From: Candidatus Accumulibacter sp. 66-26
GTDB lineage: Bacteria; Pseudomonadota; Gammaproteobacteria; Burkholderiales; Rhodocyclaceae
NCBI GenBank assembly: GCA_001897745.1
Contig: MKUH01000030.1
Location: 35,940-99,939, forward strand
Direction: 5' to 3'
DNA: 64,000 nucleotides
The notes below the pieces were generated by a model. That model was not told the origin of the DNA and made no database searches. It worked only from the letters and a program-made list of their open reading frames with translations. Shown here piece by piece: positions 16,697-25,340 of this stretch; position 1 is the first letter of the stretch; every line of letters starts with the position of its first letter. The translations under genes were made by a program, and so were the position numbers.

Positions 16697-17386
16697 ATGG
16701 TACGCACTGAACGACTGGAACTGCGCATAGACGAAGATCTGCTGCAGCGCATTGACGACTGGATGGAGCAGACGGGCAGGGCGAGTTCGCGCTCGGATGC
16801 CTTGCGGCAACTGGTAGACATCGGTCTGGGCGCCATGACGGGCAAGACCATCCACCTGAGTGCTGGCGACAAGCTGAACTTCATGCTGTTGCGGGACATC
16901 GCCAAGCACTTGAAGGTCCCCACGGAAACCGATGTCGACCTCATGGCCGAGGTCATCTATGGTGGCCACTACTGGGCACCCGCCTGGGAGATGCAGGGAC
17001 TGTTTCACAACCATGCCGACCGCCCCGCAGACGTGTCTCTCGTGGTCAACGTCCTGGACATGTGGAGCTTCATCGAGGAGCGAGTCGAAAAGCTCGAACC
17101 CAGCGATCTGGCAAAGGTGGAGACAGCAAACCACGGGCATGCGCCCAGGTTCGCCGGCTTCGATGGCAACAACGAAGCGGAGTTGATGAGCATCGCGCGC
17201 TTTCTCGTCGAGAAGATGAATCGCTTCTCGCGCTTCAAGGGACGGGACTTCAACTCGCACAGCCCCTCGGTTGCCTGTCAGCGCCGCATGGTTGCCGCAT
17301 TCGAGCCGATTCGCGCAACTTTGGACCTGGGGCGACAACTAAGTGCCAGCCAGATCATCGAGATCCTTGAAGCGGGCCGCGCCTGA
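16697..17386 (+). CDS. Ribbon-helix-helix/YfbU fusion protein
   Basis: A 229-aa protein. Residues 1-45 (MVRTERLELRIDEDLLQRID and SSRSDALRQLVDIGL) look like a ribbon-helix-helix DNA-binding domain. The rest matches the YfbU family of E. coli: VVNVLDMWSFIEE, FAGFDGNNEAELMSIARFLV, FSRFKGRDFNSHSP and LSASQIIEIL. YfbU's function is poorly known, though it has been linked to growth arrest when overproduced. The start at 16697 follows GGGGG; a TTG-led longer frame starts inside the inverted repeat. It is oriented opposite to the AbiE genes. Confidence 0.8.
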   Translation: MVRTERLELRIDEDLLQRIDDWMEQTGRASSRSDALRQLVDIGLGAMTGKTIHLSAGDKLNFMLLRDIAKHLKVPTETDVDLMAEVIYGGHYWAPAWEMQGLFHNHADRPADVSLVVNVLDMWSFIEERVEKLEPSDLAKVETANHGHAPRFAGFDGNNEAELMSIARFLVEKMNRFSRFKGRDFNSHSPSVACQRRMVAAFEPIRATLDLGRQLSASQIIEILEAGRA

Positions 17387-17455
17387 AGTGCCCAAAGTAT
17401 TGAACAACAATCGAGGTAAAACGCGACGCCATAAACGATCATGAGGTAGCCCACC

Positions 17456-17836
17456 ATGAAGACCGCCGCACCGACCACCTTCCCCTCACGCCTCGGTCGA
17501 ACCCTGGGCCGGGCATGGCGAGGCTGTGTGCGTATGGATCGGCGGGTACAGGGCTGGCTGCTTGCGCAGGGATGGGCGCCAAACGTTGTCAAAATGGTAT
17601 TGCTGCTCGTCAAGCTCACCGTGATCGGTATCCTGCTCTACACCGCGTTTTGGCTCACGGTACTTTTTACGGTTGTCGCAATCTCTGGTGCGTGGGCTGC
17701 GCGAAGCTCTGAACAGGCAGACGCTGAGGAATGCGTGCTGGGGGACGGAAATCAAGCTGATCACAAACAGAGCGTTTTCTACGATCCGATCAACTACGAC
17801 GACGATCCAGATCCCCGCTTTCACGATGAACGGTAG
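17456..17836 (+). CDS. DUF3742 family ICE protein
   Basis: A 126-aa protein with a basic N-terminus (SRLGRTLGRAWRGCVRMDRR), one or two central membrane segments (VVKMVLLLVKLTVIGILLYTA and following) and an acidic tail (YDPINYDDDPDP). This matches DUF3742, found next to the TraG-N gene in this ICE class. Its role is unknown. It is convergent with the T4SS operon. Confidence 0.8.
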   Translation: MKTAAPTTFPSRLGRTLGRAWRGCVRMDRRVQGWLLAQGWAPNVVKMVLLLVKLTVIGILLYTAFWLTVLFTVVAISGAWAARSSEQADAEECVLGDGNQADHKQSVFYDPINYDDDPDPRFHDER

Positions 17837-17849
17837 GTTTTCTCCTACC
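17832..17849. terminator. Hairpin between convergent genes
   Basis: GGTAGG-TTTTCT-CCTACC spans the DUF3742 stop and the end of the TraG-N gene. There is no clear U-run on either strand, so it is at best a weak or rho-assisted terminator. Confidence 0.3.
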
Positions 17850-19362
17850 TTGCACCGCGGATGACTGTGCCGGTCCCTTTCGATCCAGCTTGTCCCGCCG
17901 GTTTGGAACCTTCTGACAAGCCCTGCAGTGCATTTCCTGCTCGAATACCTACCCAACCCAGCGCGGTAACCCAGAATCCAGGCAGCACAATGAACATCGT
18001 CGCCATGACGAAGTTCAGCAGCATGTCCCCGAAGGCATTATTCAGCCCGATCAGCGGGTCGAAGTTGCTGTGCGGTGTATTCGCACCGAAGCCCCAGCCG
18101 TAGAGCGCATCGAGGATCGTGCTGTCGAGCCAGCGGGCGAGCTGGAACCAGAAGTCTACGAAGAACAGCGCGAACTCCACGCAGCTCACCGCGACCAGTG
18201 CCTTCAGTTCGTAGGTGCCGAAGAGCAACACCAGTGGGATACAGATGACCAGCGCCATTTTCAGCAGCGACAGCACCATCGGTAGCGCCTGGCGTACTAC
18301 ATCCATGGCCGGGAAGTAGCCCAAGGCGCCGGCTGCCAGTCCAAGATCGGCACCACCACGGGTCACGATATTGGGTAGCGTCTTCTCGATCTGACCGCCA
18401 TAGTCAGAATAGACCGCTCCCTGGTTCATCTTCTGTTGTCTTGGCGAGACCACGGTGCGGATCACCGAATCGTTCACTTCGTCCTGCGACAGGAAACCCG
18501 CCCAACTCCCGAGGCGGGTCAGCAGATCGGCATCGACCTGGGCGAGCAGCCGGGTACGCAGCCCGTTGCCGCCGTCCGACCACCACTGCCGGCAGGTCGG
18601 GTAACCACCGCCACTATCCACCTGGGCCAGCCCGGCGTCTCGGTTGGTGTCATAGGGCCAGGCCATGCGCGGCGTGCTCGAATGGTAGGTGTCGTAGAAG
18701 CCGGCCGTGTTCAGGAAATAGCTCGAGCCGATCCAGGTCACATCGTTCATCTGCTCGCCGGAAAGCGTTGGCCGACTCATGAACAGCTTGGCGCGCGAGG
18801 GGCCGTAACAGTCATGTACGAAGTCACCGACCTCCTGGGCCAGCACCTGGTCGTCGATGCGGGTAGCGTCGACGTCCATGCGCATCTGCCGCAGGTCCGT
18901 GCCGCAGGGGATGGCCGCTACCGCGCCGCCGGTCACGGCCTTGGAGATCGCGTGCATGAAAAACCACCACACTGGTACCAGTGCGCTCTGGTTGTTGAGC
19001 GTGGTGGTTGCGTTGGACCAGCCCGTGTTCGCCGGTTGGGGCACGCTGACCTGGCATTGTGCGGAGCGGCTCGTATCGAACTTGATCGTGGAGAGATCTA
19101 CTGGAATGAAGGGAATGCCGGCGAACAGGATTACCACTATTGCCACCCACACGCGGTTCTCGATGCGCATCGAGGACAGCACGCCCTTGTTGCCTTCGTC
19201 AGCCACTTCGGCTCGGGCGCGCAGCCACTCCTGCACCACGATGGCAACGAAGGGCAGGGCGAACACACCACTGGCAACCAGGATGTTCCAGATGCCGTTG
19301 TTCACCAGCCAGCCGACCAGGGTCAGGTAATACTCCAGGTAGTCGGTTGTGTAGAGGGTCAT
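17845..19362 (-). CDS. TraG N-terminal domain conjugation protein
   Basis: A 505-aa inner-membrane protein with several membrane segments near both ends and a long periplasmic middle that holds several cysteines. It matches the TraG-N family of ICE mating proteins, which take part in mating-pair stabilisation in F-like systems. It is the last gene of the minus-strand T4SS block (downstream end). The C-terminal tail is Gly/Ser/Arg rich. Confidence 0.85.
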   Translation of the reverse strand: MTLYTTDYLEYYLTLVGWLVNNGIWNILVASGVFALPFVAIVVQEWLRARAEVADEGNKGVLSSMRIENRVWVAIVVILFAGIPFIPVDLSTIKFDTSRSAQCQVSVPQPANTGWSNATTTLNNQSALVPVWWFFMHAISKAVTGGAVAAIPCGTDLRQMRMDVDATRIDDQVLAQEVGDFVHDCYGPSRAKLFMSRPTLSGEQMNDVTWIGSSYFLNTAGFYDTYHSSTPRMAWPYDTNRDAGLAQVDSGGGYPTCRQWWSDGGNGLRTRLLAQVDADLLTRLGSWAGFLSQDEVNDSVIRTVVSPRQQKMNQGAVYSDYGGQIEKTLPNIVTRGGADLGLAAGALGYFPAMDVVRQALPMVLSLLKMALVICIPLVLLFGTYELKALVAVSCVEFALFFVDFWFQLARWLDSTILDALYGWGFGANTPHSNFDPLIGLNNAFGDMLLNFVMATMFIVLPGFWVTALGWVGIRAGNALQGLSEGSKPAGQAGSKGTGTVIRGAR

Positions 19363-19372
19363 GGAGCGGGCC

Positions 19373-19720
19373 TTACCTCAGCCACTGGCTGGCTTCGAGC
19401 AACACGACGGACAGCAGGGCCGCCATCTCGCTGCGTCGCAGGCGGTTCAGTGTCTCCGAGCCTGGTTCGTACAGCCTCAGGCGTTGGCGCATTCGCCACC
19501 AACCATAGGCCGTCGCGCTGTAGAGCAGCAGCCGCCAGGCGAAGAAATAGCCCGCATGAGTCCGCAGCCAGCGCTCCCAGTCGCCGAGGCCGCCGATCAG
19601 ATGGATTCCGGCGACATTGACGCCAACAGCGATCCCAGCCACCAGCAACGCCCACAGCAGGTTCTGGCCGACATGGCGATTGAAGAGCCACATCGGTTTG
19701 ATCCAGGCTCTCGTGCTCAT
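19373..19720 (-). CDS. ICE membrane protein, unknown function
   Basis: A 115-aa protein with two clear membrane segments (LLWALLVAGIAVGVNVAGI and FFAWRLLLYSATAYGWW) and a short cytoplasmic C-terminus (RLRLYEPGSETLNRLRR). Its start overlaps the stop of the upstream PFL_4711 gene. Small proteins of this type sit here in related ICEs. No motif suggests an enzymatic role. Confidence 0.7.
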   Translation of the reverse strand: MSTRAWIKPMWLFNRHVGQNLLWALLVAGIAVGVNVAGIHLIGGLGDWERWLRTHAGYFFAWRLLLYSATAYGWWRMRQRLRLYEPGSETLNRLRRSEMAALLSVVLLEASQWLR

Positions 19721-21123
19721 GGTGTCGACCTCGGTTTCTGCACTTCCTTGAGCCGATCGCGCGTGGTATCCCCCTCGAAGATGCCGCGTGAGCCGCTGGC
19801 ACGGGTGCCGTGGCGCTGCACGATGGCCATCGCCGAGTTGCCGGCCAGGGTGCGGCGCAGTTCCAGCTCTGTCTTGAGGTTGTTGATCTCCTGTTCCAGC
19901 GAGCCGTTTTCCTGGTCGACGGCCTTCACGGCCAGTTCGTTGGCAGCCACGTTCGGTTCCTTCTTGCCGGTCAGCAGCGTGCGCTGCAACAGCAGAGCCT
20001 TCTCCAGCACGCTCGACAGGGCGGCTTCAGAGGCCAAGCGTTTACCCAGCAGATCTTGGTCGGGCTCGTCGCGCAGCGCTTCGATCAGGCCACGGGTAAT
20101 CGGCAGCGAGTTGCTGCCTGCTACCTCCAGATTCGCCACCGTGGTTGGTTTGGTTCCCGTCACCAGTTCCTGCAGGGCCTGCAGCTTGGTGTCGTATTCC
20201 TCCTGGATTACCGGGGTGAGGCCCACGCCCGGCGTGGTCTGGGTCTTGGTACAGCTCTCGCAGGTGCGCTGTTCGCGTTCACCCAGAACGCGGTTGGCGA
20301 AGTCCGCTGCTGCCTGAGGGGAACTCCAGGTCTGGCAGGTCAGCCGGTTGCCGCAGGCGGATCGCGGTATGGACGAGGTATCGGTCACCCCGCGCCCATT
20401 GAGCAGGTTGTAGCCGGCCCTGGTCACGTCGCCCACAACCTTGATCGCACTCTGGCCCGAGCCACCCGCGTTGCTGCCACCGACCCATGGCACGCCGCTG
20501 TTGCCCTTGTTCGACTCGGCCTGCTCGACGGCCGAAACGGCATCGCCGTTGGCGCTTACCGAATCCCGCAAGGTGATTCCCTCGGCGAGCTGGTCCCAGC
20601 CAGCTTGGCCACCAGCCATATCAGCCAGGCGGTTGGCGATGGCCCGACAGGTCATCTTGGAGCGGTCGAAATCCAGCCGGGCCTGCAGCACGCCGTTGGT
20701 CAGCAGATTGTAGAGACCCGGGTCGGCACGCTGGATGATCAGTGCCGGCAGCGAGGCTACGGCGCTGGTGGCGCTCTGGATCACCGAGGACATGATCTGC
20801 TGGAAGCCATTGCTGATGCCGTTCAACTGATTCTGCAGGGTCGTCGTGATGCTCATGTTTCCGCAGATCAGGTTGCTGTTCCAGCCAACGCCCACGCCAA
20901 TGCTCTGCATATTGCCGGCGCTACTCATGGACACGGCACGGCCGCCACCGATGCTGTAGAGCACGTCATCACCAATCACGCTGCCGCTTACGCTGACACC
21001 CGTGCGGTCGATGCGAGTCTGGGCCCAGGCAACGCCGGTTCCAGCTGCCACAGCACATGCGAGTGCCGCAGCCAGGAGGCGAGGCCGGATGCGGCGGCCG
21101 AGAAGCGAGAGAGATGCTTTCAT
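19717..21123 (-). CDS. Integrating conjugative element protein, PFL_4711 family
   Basis: A 468-aa exported protein. A signal peptide (LLAAALACAVAAGTGVAWAQ) precedes a mature part with paired cysteines (SACGNRLTCQTW, CESCTKTQ) that need disulfide formation. It matches TIGR03755. It is part of the envelope machinery of the ICE secretion system, encoded with the TraU-like and TrbC-like genes upstream. The DsbA-like protein encoded at 25.3 kb is a likely folding partner by inference. Confidence 0.85.
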   Translation of the reverse strand: MKASLSLLGRRIRPRLLAAALACAVAAGTGVAWAQTRIDRTGVSVSGSVIGDDVLYSIGGGRAVSMSSAGNMQSIGVGVGWNSNLICGNMSITTTLQNQLNGISNGFQQIMSSVIQSATSAVASLPALIIQRADPGLYNLLTNGVLQARLDFDRSKMTCRAIANRLADMAGGQAGWDQLAEGITLRDSVSANGDAVSAVEQAESNKGNSGVPWVGGSNAGGSGQSAIKVVGDVTRAGYNLLNGRGVTDTSSIPRSACGNRLTCQTWSSPQAAADFANRVLGEREQRTCESCTKTQTTPGVGLTPVIQEEYDTKLQALQELVTGTKPTTVANLEVAGSNSLPITRGLIEALRDEPDQDLLGKRLASEAALSSVLEKALLLQRTLLTGKKEPNVAANELAVKAVDQENGSLEQEINNLKTELELRRTLAGNSAMAIVQRHGTRASGSRGIFEGDTTRDRLKEVQKPRSTP

Positions 21124-21133
21124 TCAGGGGACC

Positions 21134-22084
21134 TCACTGGAAATCGACGCTGCCGAGAAAAATCTGTCCCTTGCGCTCGCAACAGGCATAGGGCCGCCAC
21201 AGCGCCCAGGCGTAGTCGTCCTGCAGCGCCTGTTTCCGCGTGTCGCTGTGAGGGAAGACGGCACAGGTGTTGGAGAGGGTGGGCGTCAGCTCCTGCCACT
21301 TGCCGGTGGCCGCGTCGCCTTCCTTCAGCGCACCGGCCGGCCAGTAGCCGTCGTGGGAATCGGCGAGCAGGGGTTGATAAACATGGGGCTGCTGACGCCG
21401 GGTCACCACGTCGCCCGCACGCTGGGCAACTACGGCTCCACTCATGTAGTCGTCCGTCTGATGCAGGAAGCCACCTCTTGGATAGACATTGCCCCACAGG
21501 TTGGCGCTGGTACGTGCGCCGATCTCGCGCATGCCGGGGATCAAGGATTCCGGATAGGCGACCTCGGGGATGTTGTAGCGCCAGGCCATTGTGTCGAGAG
21601 TGCTCAGCAGGTAAGGCACGAAAGCTGTGCCTGCGCCCTCGCAGGCGTATCTCGTGCTGCTGGCGAACTGGCTGAAGACATAGCCGCCAGGGTGGCCGAT
21701 TACATCGGCGTTCTTGAATTTTGCGAGATTGTTCTCGTTGTCGTGGTTGGTCGTGCCGTCGCCGCCGGCCTGGGCCGTGGTGCTGGGCGTGCTCATGGAA
21801 CGAACTTCCGTCCACGGGTTCTCGCCGGTGTTGGCATAGCTGGACACGACGGCGTCCGGCACGTAGTGCCGCACCTTCACCGAGGTGCGTACCGAGCAGC
21901 CGGTCCAGGTGCAGTACAGCCAGTAGCAGATGCCGACCACGCGGTACTCCAGACAATCGACCGACAGTACCGACGAGGTGATGGTGGCGGTGCTGAGGGC
22001 GAGGGCGGACGTGGCGCCGCACAGGAGTACGGCAGCCATGGCTGCGCGCAAGTGTCCTGTGGGTGCGATCAGCAAGCCCTTCAT
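21134..22084 (-). CDS. Integrating conjugative element protein, PFL_4710 family (TraU-like)
   Basis: A 316-aa exported protein with an N-terminal signal (HLRAAMAAVLLCGATSALAL). It is rich in cysteines (VDCLEYRVVGICYWLYCTW) and carries a central ALKEGD segment, matching TIGR03756/TraU-type proteins of F-like secretion systems. TraU-like proteins act in DNA transfer and mating-pair formation in the periplasm. It overlaps the PFL_4709 gene by four bases (ATGA). Confidence 0.86.
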   Translation of the reverse strand: MKGLLIAPTGHLRAAMAAVLLCGATSALALSTATITSSVLSVDCLEYRVVGICYWLYCTWTGCSVRTSVKVRHYVPDAVVSSYANTGENPWTEVRSMSTPSTTAQAGGDGTTNHDNENNLAKFKNADVIGHPGGYVFSQFASSTRYACEGAGTAFVPYLLSTLDTMAWRYNIPEVAYPESLIPGMREIGARTSANLWGNVYPRGGFLHQTDDYMSGAVVAQRAGDVVTRRQQPHVYQPLLADSHDGYWPAGALKEGDAATGKWQELTPTLSNTCAVFPHSDTRKQALQDDYAWALWRPYACCERKGQIFLGSVDFQ

Positions 22085-22527
22085 GGCCGCGTACTCCGAT
22101 CGGCAATCTGGTGGGTATGGATGCGAGTGACGGCACGTGCGACGTCGGGTTCGCCATAGACCACGTAGCGCCGATCAACCACGACTGCCGGAATCTTGGC
22201 GATCCCCAGACCCCAGGCATCGGCCACGCCTTGATAAGCCTGCACTATCCGGCGCTGTAGATCAGAGCGGCCCGTGCTCAGTCGCTGGTGCGCAAGGGCC
22301 GAGGCATGATTGGGATCGGCAGGCAGGCCTGCGGAAAGCTCAGCCTCGATACGGGCGGGCTGGTCCAGCTCGATGATCAGCTCGCCGCCTATGGGTTTGA
22401 TTGGGTGGCGGCTGTCGGTGACAACGAGGACATCGGCAGTGAAGGCGCCAGTGCTGAACGCGGTTAGCGTGGTCGCAAGACAAAGTGCCGGCCATCCCGG
22501 CGAGCAGTAGGAAAGGAAGGCCGACAT
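22081..22527 (-). CDS. Integrating conjugative element protein, PFL_4709 family (TrbC-like)
   Basis: A 148-aa exported protein with a signal peptide ending near FSTGAFTADV and a small thioredoxin-like core ending IAKIPAVVVDRRYVVYG. It matches TIGR03757. The gene is the first of the PFL_4709-4710-4711 operon, and the 182 bases upstream separate it from the HEPN cargo gene. Confidence 0.83.
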   Translation of the reverse strand: MSAFLSYCSPGWPALCLATTLTAFSTGAFTADVLVVTDSRHPIKPIGGELIIELDQPARIEAELSAGLPADPNHASALAHQRLSTGRSDLQRRIVQAYQGVADAWGLGIAKIPAVVVDRRYVVYGEPDVARAVTRIHTHQIADRSTRP

Positions 22528-22709
22528 ATCGGACGCCCCGGAAGTAGATCAGGGGCGTAGTCAAACGCCGAAGCTCCATCAAATCGAGAAACAAAGCGTA
22601 CTGGGTATGCGCCGATTTCTGACGCATCAGGACTGGTGAAATGGTTCCGTGGGCGATAAAGTTGATCGAGCTCACTTCCTCAGGAACTTGCAGGAGGTCA
22701 GCTCGGGAT

Positions 22710-24200
22710 TTACAAGCTTGTATCTTTCAGTTCTCTCGGTTCCACCGTGGATTTAGCCGCGACCGGTGAGGATGTCGCTGCAACCGAGCCAGAGGAAATA
22801 GACGTCAGGTCTGCTGCGAAATCCCGCAAGGGCCAGTCATGTTCCCCGTAGTCTGTGAACTTACCCTTGTAGCCGATCTGCAAGAAGACGAGCTTGTAGA
22901 CGAGTGCAGAGAGGCGAAACACGACGTCAATAAGTTCTTGAAATTTCGCCGGGTCGATCTCGAACGATCCGTGGGCCGCTTTGTTGCGAGTGTCGTTCCA
23001 AGCCTTGCGATCTGCTTCATCGATGGCTGAAGCAAGGACCAATGCATGTAGCTTGTCTTTTGCTCGGCTGGACTTTATGCCGCCGAGAACGTCACAGACG
23101 CGCTTGACGAAGTTTGGTTCGACTTGCGCCGCTGCCCTTATGTGCTTGATCATCTGTTTGAGTTGTTCAAGCACGGTGACGGAGGGGGTTCCCAATTTCT
23201 GGAACGATTTTTCGCCAAGAACACTTTCAACGGCGACAGAGACGAGTAGCGCTATCGTGTCGAGATTGACCCCCTTTAATGCGAAAAGCCCGCCAACCTT
23301 CGCTGACAGCGGGGCGAAGTCCCTTCCCGCTGCGTTGGCGGCTGCGTAGAAAAAATAGCGCTCTAAAAGCCCGTAGAAATCTGCGTCGTTGCCCCTGGGT
23401 TGCAATGGCGGCTCAAGCATTCCTTTGTTTGCTGGGCGATGGCTCGTAAGTTCAAGCACCCTTTTCCCATTGTGCACTGTCTCTCGCATTACGGGTTCAG
23501 TCACCGTCGCCGTACAGAATCGGATCGCCTCGACGAGCCTGTCGTCGAAGTTGTCCGGTAGAGCAGTCTTGGATTGGTTCGCGGCGAACAACTCGCCATA
23601 GCTGGGGCCGGGCCTGTCGACGCGCGCATCGTAGGTCACAAGCATGCCAGCAGCCTCGCCAGCCGAGGAGTTGGAACTTAGCTTCCATTGCTTTTTGCCT
23701 CTTTCCAAGACCCGCTGCGAGTGGATGACGTTGTCCGGGAAACTGAGTTCGTCCATGAAGACCATGTGCGTCGCGCTGGCCGAACTCTCCAAAGTCGACT
23801 CACAACGTAGCCACGAGCACGACACCTTCACGATGAACGCATCGAGCCGATGCTCGATCGCGACAGTCGCGGACGGATTGATCCATAGGTTGCCAGCTAT
23901 GTCCCTCGCTTCAAGCGCAAAGTAGCGGGAAGGTGGGATGAGCTGCCCTGATCGCAGCTCACTCTGCTCACGCATGGATGCGAACATGTCATAGGGCTGG
24001 TGTGAACTGCGGGCAATCACAAACCGTCCCTCGATCCCTTGCTCGGGGCTTGCCAGCAGGAAGCCTGCAGAGGCAAAGCTTGACGGCTCTCCAGGCCCGT
24101 TTCTGTTCAGCTTGATTTCCAGGCAGTCGATCACCAAGCTGCCTTCGACGAAGGAATCCTTCAGAGCCTGATCGGTCAGGCTAAGACTCGCATTCAACAT
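22710..24200 (-). CDS. HEPN-motif protein, probable defence cargo (ApeA-like architecture)
   Basis: A 496-aa protein not part of the conjugation set. The N-terminal half is beta-rich (SLVIDCLEIKLNRNG, IARSSHQPYDMF). The C-terminal half is alpha-helical and contains RNKAAHG at about residues 405-411, an R-X4-H motif typical of HEPN ribonucleases. This two-part layout resembles ApeA-type anti-phage proteins, which act by HEPN-dependent growth arrest; the match is by layout only. It lies between PFL_4709 and radC with lower GC than its neighbours, indicating cargo. Confidence 0.6.
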   Translation of the reverse strand: MLNASLSLTDQALKDSFVEGSLVIDCLEIKLNRNGPGEPSSFASAGFLLASPEQGIEGRFVIARSSHQPYDMFASMREQSELRSGQLIPPSRYFALEARDIAGNLWINPSATVAIEHRLDAFIVKVSCSWLRCESTLESSASATHMVFMDELSFPDNVIHSQRVLERGKKQWKLSSNSSAGEAAGMLVTYDARVDRPGPSYGELFAANQSKTALPDNFDDRLVEAIRFCTATVTEPVMRETVHNGKRVLELTSHRPANKGMLEPPLQPRGNDADFYGLLERYFFYAAANAAGRDFAPLSAKVGGLFALKGVNLDTIALLVSVAVESVLGEKSFQKLGTPSVTVLEQLKQMIKHIRAAAQVEPNFVKRVCDVLGGIKSSRAKDKLHALVLASAIDEADRKAWNDTRNKAAHGSFEIDPAKFQELIDVVFRLSALVYKLVFLQIGYKGKFTDYGEHDWPLRDFAADLTSISSGSVAATSSPVAAKSTVEPRELKDTSL

Positions 24201-24593
24201 TGCTCCCCTCTCTTCTTCTCGCGTACCACTTCGCTCGAATGACGCTGTTTTGCCTATCCGTGATCATGAGCACGTTACCGCGATATAGTGACAGCGTATT
24301 TCAACAGGTTGCCATAGATGCCGTAAACATCCGCGATGAACAGAGCGACGCCGCCAAATGTGCGATAAGCGATGGATTGGCGTCGTCATAACGCGCATTG
24401 GTCAGCGTGGCAATGAATATGTCTTCGTAGCCATCTGTTGGGCTTTCCCCGATCTGTTTGCCAAGGTGGGGTGGTACACCGAAGAGCAGAACGTTGCAAC
24501 ACGCTTCCGCCCAGTCGCGGCAAGTGGGCAACTGAAAATGCAAATTCGCAATGGGCTTGTACTTCCAGTGAAGGCCTTTCTGTAGCGATCACG
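24201..24593. other. Intergenic stretch between the HEPN gene and radC
   Basis: Short ORFs on both strands occur here (24301-24543 minus, 24358-24585 plus), but none has a convincing ribosome binding site or recognisable domain. It probably holds the HEPN gene promoter and debris of cargo insertion. Confidence 0.4.
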
Positions 24594-24621
24594 AAAAGAA
24601 AAACGGGAGCCGAAGCTCCCG
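24594..24621 (-). terminator. Rho-independent terminator of radC
   Basis: On the minus strand CGGGAGC-TTCG-GCTCCCG is followed by a T-rich run (TTTTTCTTTT), ten bases after the radC stop codon. Confidence 0.85.
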
Positions 24622-24630
24622 CTGTGCTGG

Positions 24631-25125
24631 CTACAGCAGCCCCGACTCGGCGAACGAGTACGGTGTGCCCTTGCCGATGATGAAATGGTCCAGTACACGT
24701 ACATCGACCGTCGCCAACGCGGCCTTGAGGCGGTCCGTGAGGCTCCGGTCGGCGAATGAGGGCTCAGTCACGCCCGAGGGGTGCTGGTGGGCCAGGATCA
24801 GTGCCGAGGCGTTGAGCGCCAGCGCACGTTGAACGACTACTCGCGGATACACCGAGGTCTGGTCGACAGAGCCCTTGAACAGCGGTTCGTAGGCGAGCAC
24901 CTGGTGCTGGCTGTCGAGGAATACGGCCGCGAAGACCTCATTGGGTTCCGCAACCAGCTTCAGGCGCAGGTAGTCGCGCACGGCGGCGGGACTGGAGAGT
25001 GCCGGCCCCGACTTGAAGACCCGTTTTTCCAGCAGGGTGATGGCCTGTTGGACGATCCAGTCTTCATGCTGGGCAGCGATGAGGTTGAGCGACTCCGGGC
25101 GGGAATCGGCGATGACGAGTGACAT
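24631..25125 (-). CDS. radC: RadC-family JAB domain protein
   Basis: A 164-aa protein with the JAB/JAMM metal-binding signature [20 protein letters not shown]. RadC-like proteins are common on integrative elements; despite the name, a repair role is doubtful. The ATG at 25125 follows GGAGGT at the right distance; an upstream start in the same frame would lie within the structured leader. The gene has a radC RNA leader and its own terminator, so it can be a separate transcript. Confidence 0.93.
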   Translation of the reverse strand: MSLVIADSRPESLNLIAAQHEDWIVQQAITLLEKRVFKSGPALSSPAAVRDYLRLKLVAEPNEVFAAVFLDSQHQVLAYEPLFKGSVDQTSVYPRVVVQRALALNASALILAHQHPSGVTEPSFADRSLTDRLKAALATVDVRVLDHFIIGKGTPYSFAESGLL

Positions 25126-25340
25126 GGCGTACCTCCAAGGGAAGAATCGGAGGGCGCCTGCCCCGGGAGGGCAAACCCTCCTGGGGACGATGGAACGAGA
25201 TAGATGACGCAAAGGCATCCACCATCGCAGGGCGACGGCTGTTCGCGGACAGGATGCGAAGCGAACGGGGGTCGATCAGCACGAAGGACTCGTGCCGTAG
25301 CCTTGAGGACCGGGGCTACCTGGGCATGTCGCCGACGGGG
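25126..25340 (-). ncRNA. radC RNA motif leader
   Basis: The leader contains the hairpin GTAGCC/GGCTAC (25297-25319) followed by a second hairpin region with CACGA/TCGTG (about 25280-25295) and a nested GC-rich hairpin (25161-25186) before the start. The same order is found at 60.5-60.75 kb and 63.6-63.8 kb. This matches the radC RNA motif described by comparative genomics as a 5' UTR structure in genes of integrative elements. The 5' part overlaps the dsbA-like stop codon. Ends are approximate. Confidence 0.75.
25161..25186 (-). promoter_or_regulatory. Nested leader hairpin (copy 1, radC)
   Basis: CCCC and GGGG flank an inner stem GAGGG-CAAA-CCCTC. It lies 35 bases before the radC start codon, within the radC RNA leader. 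Confidence 0.6.

Noticed and set aside
24301..24585. Short ORFs on both strands between the HEPN gene and radC
   Set aside because: They overlap each other, lack ribosome binding sites and show no recognisable domain.
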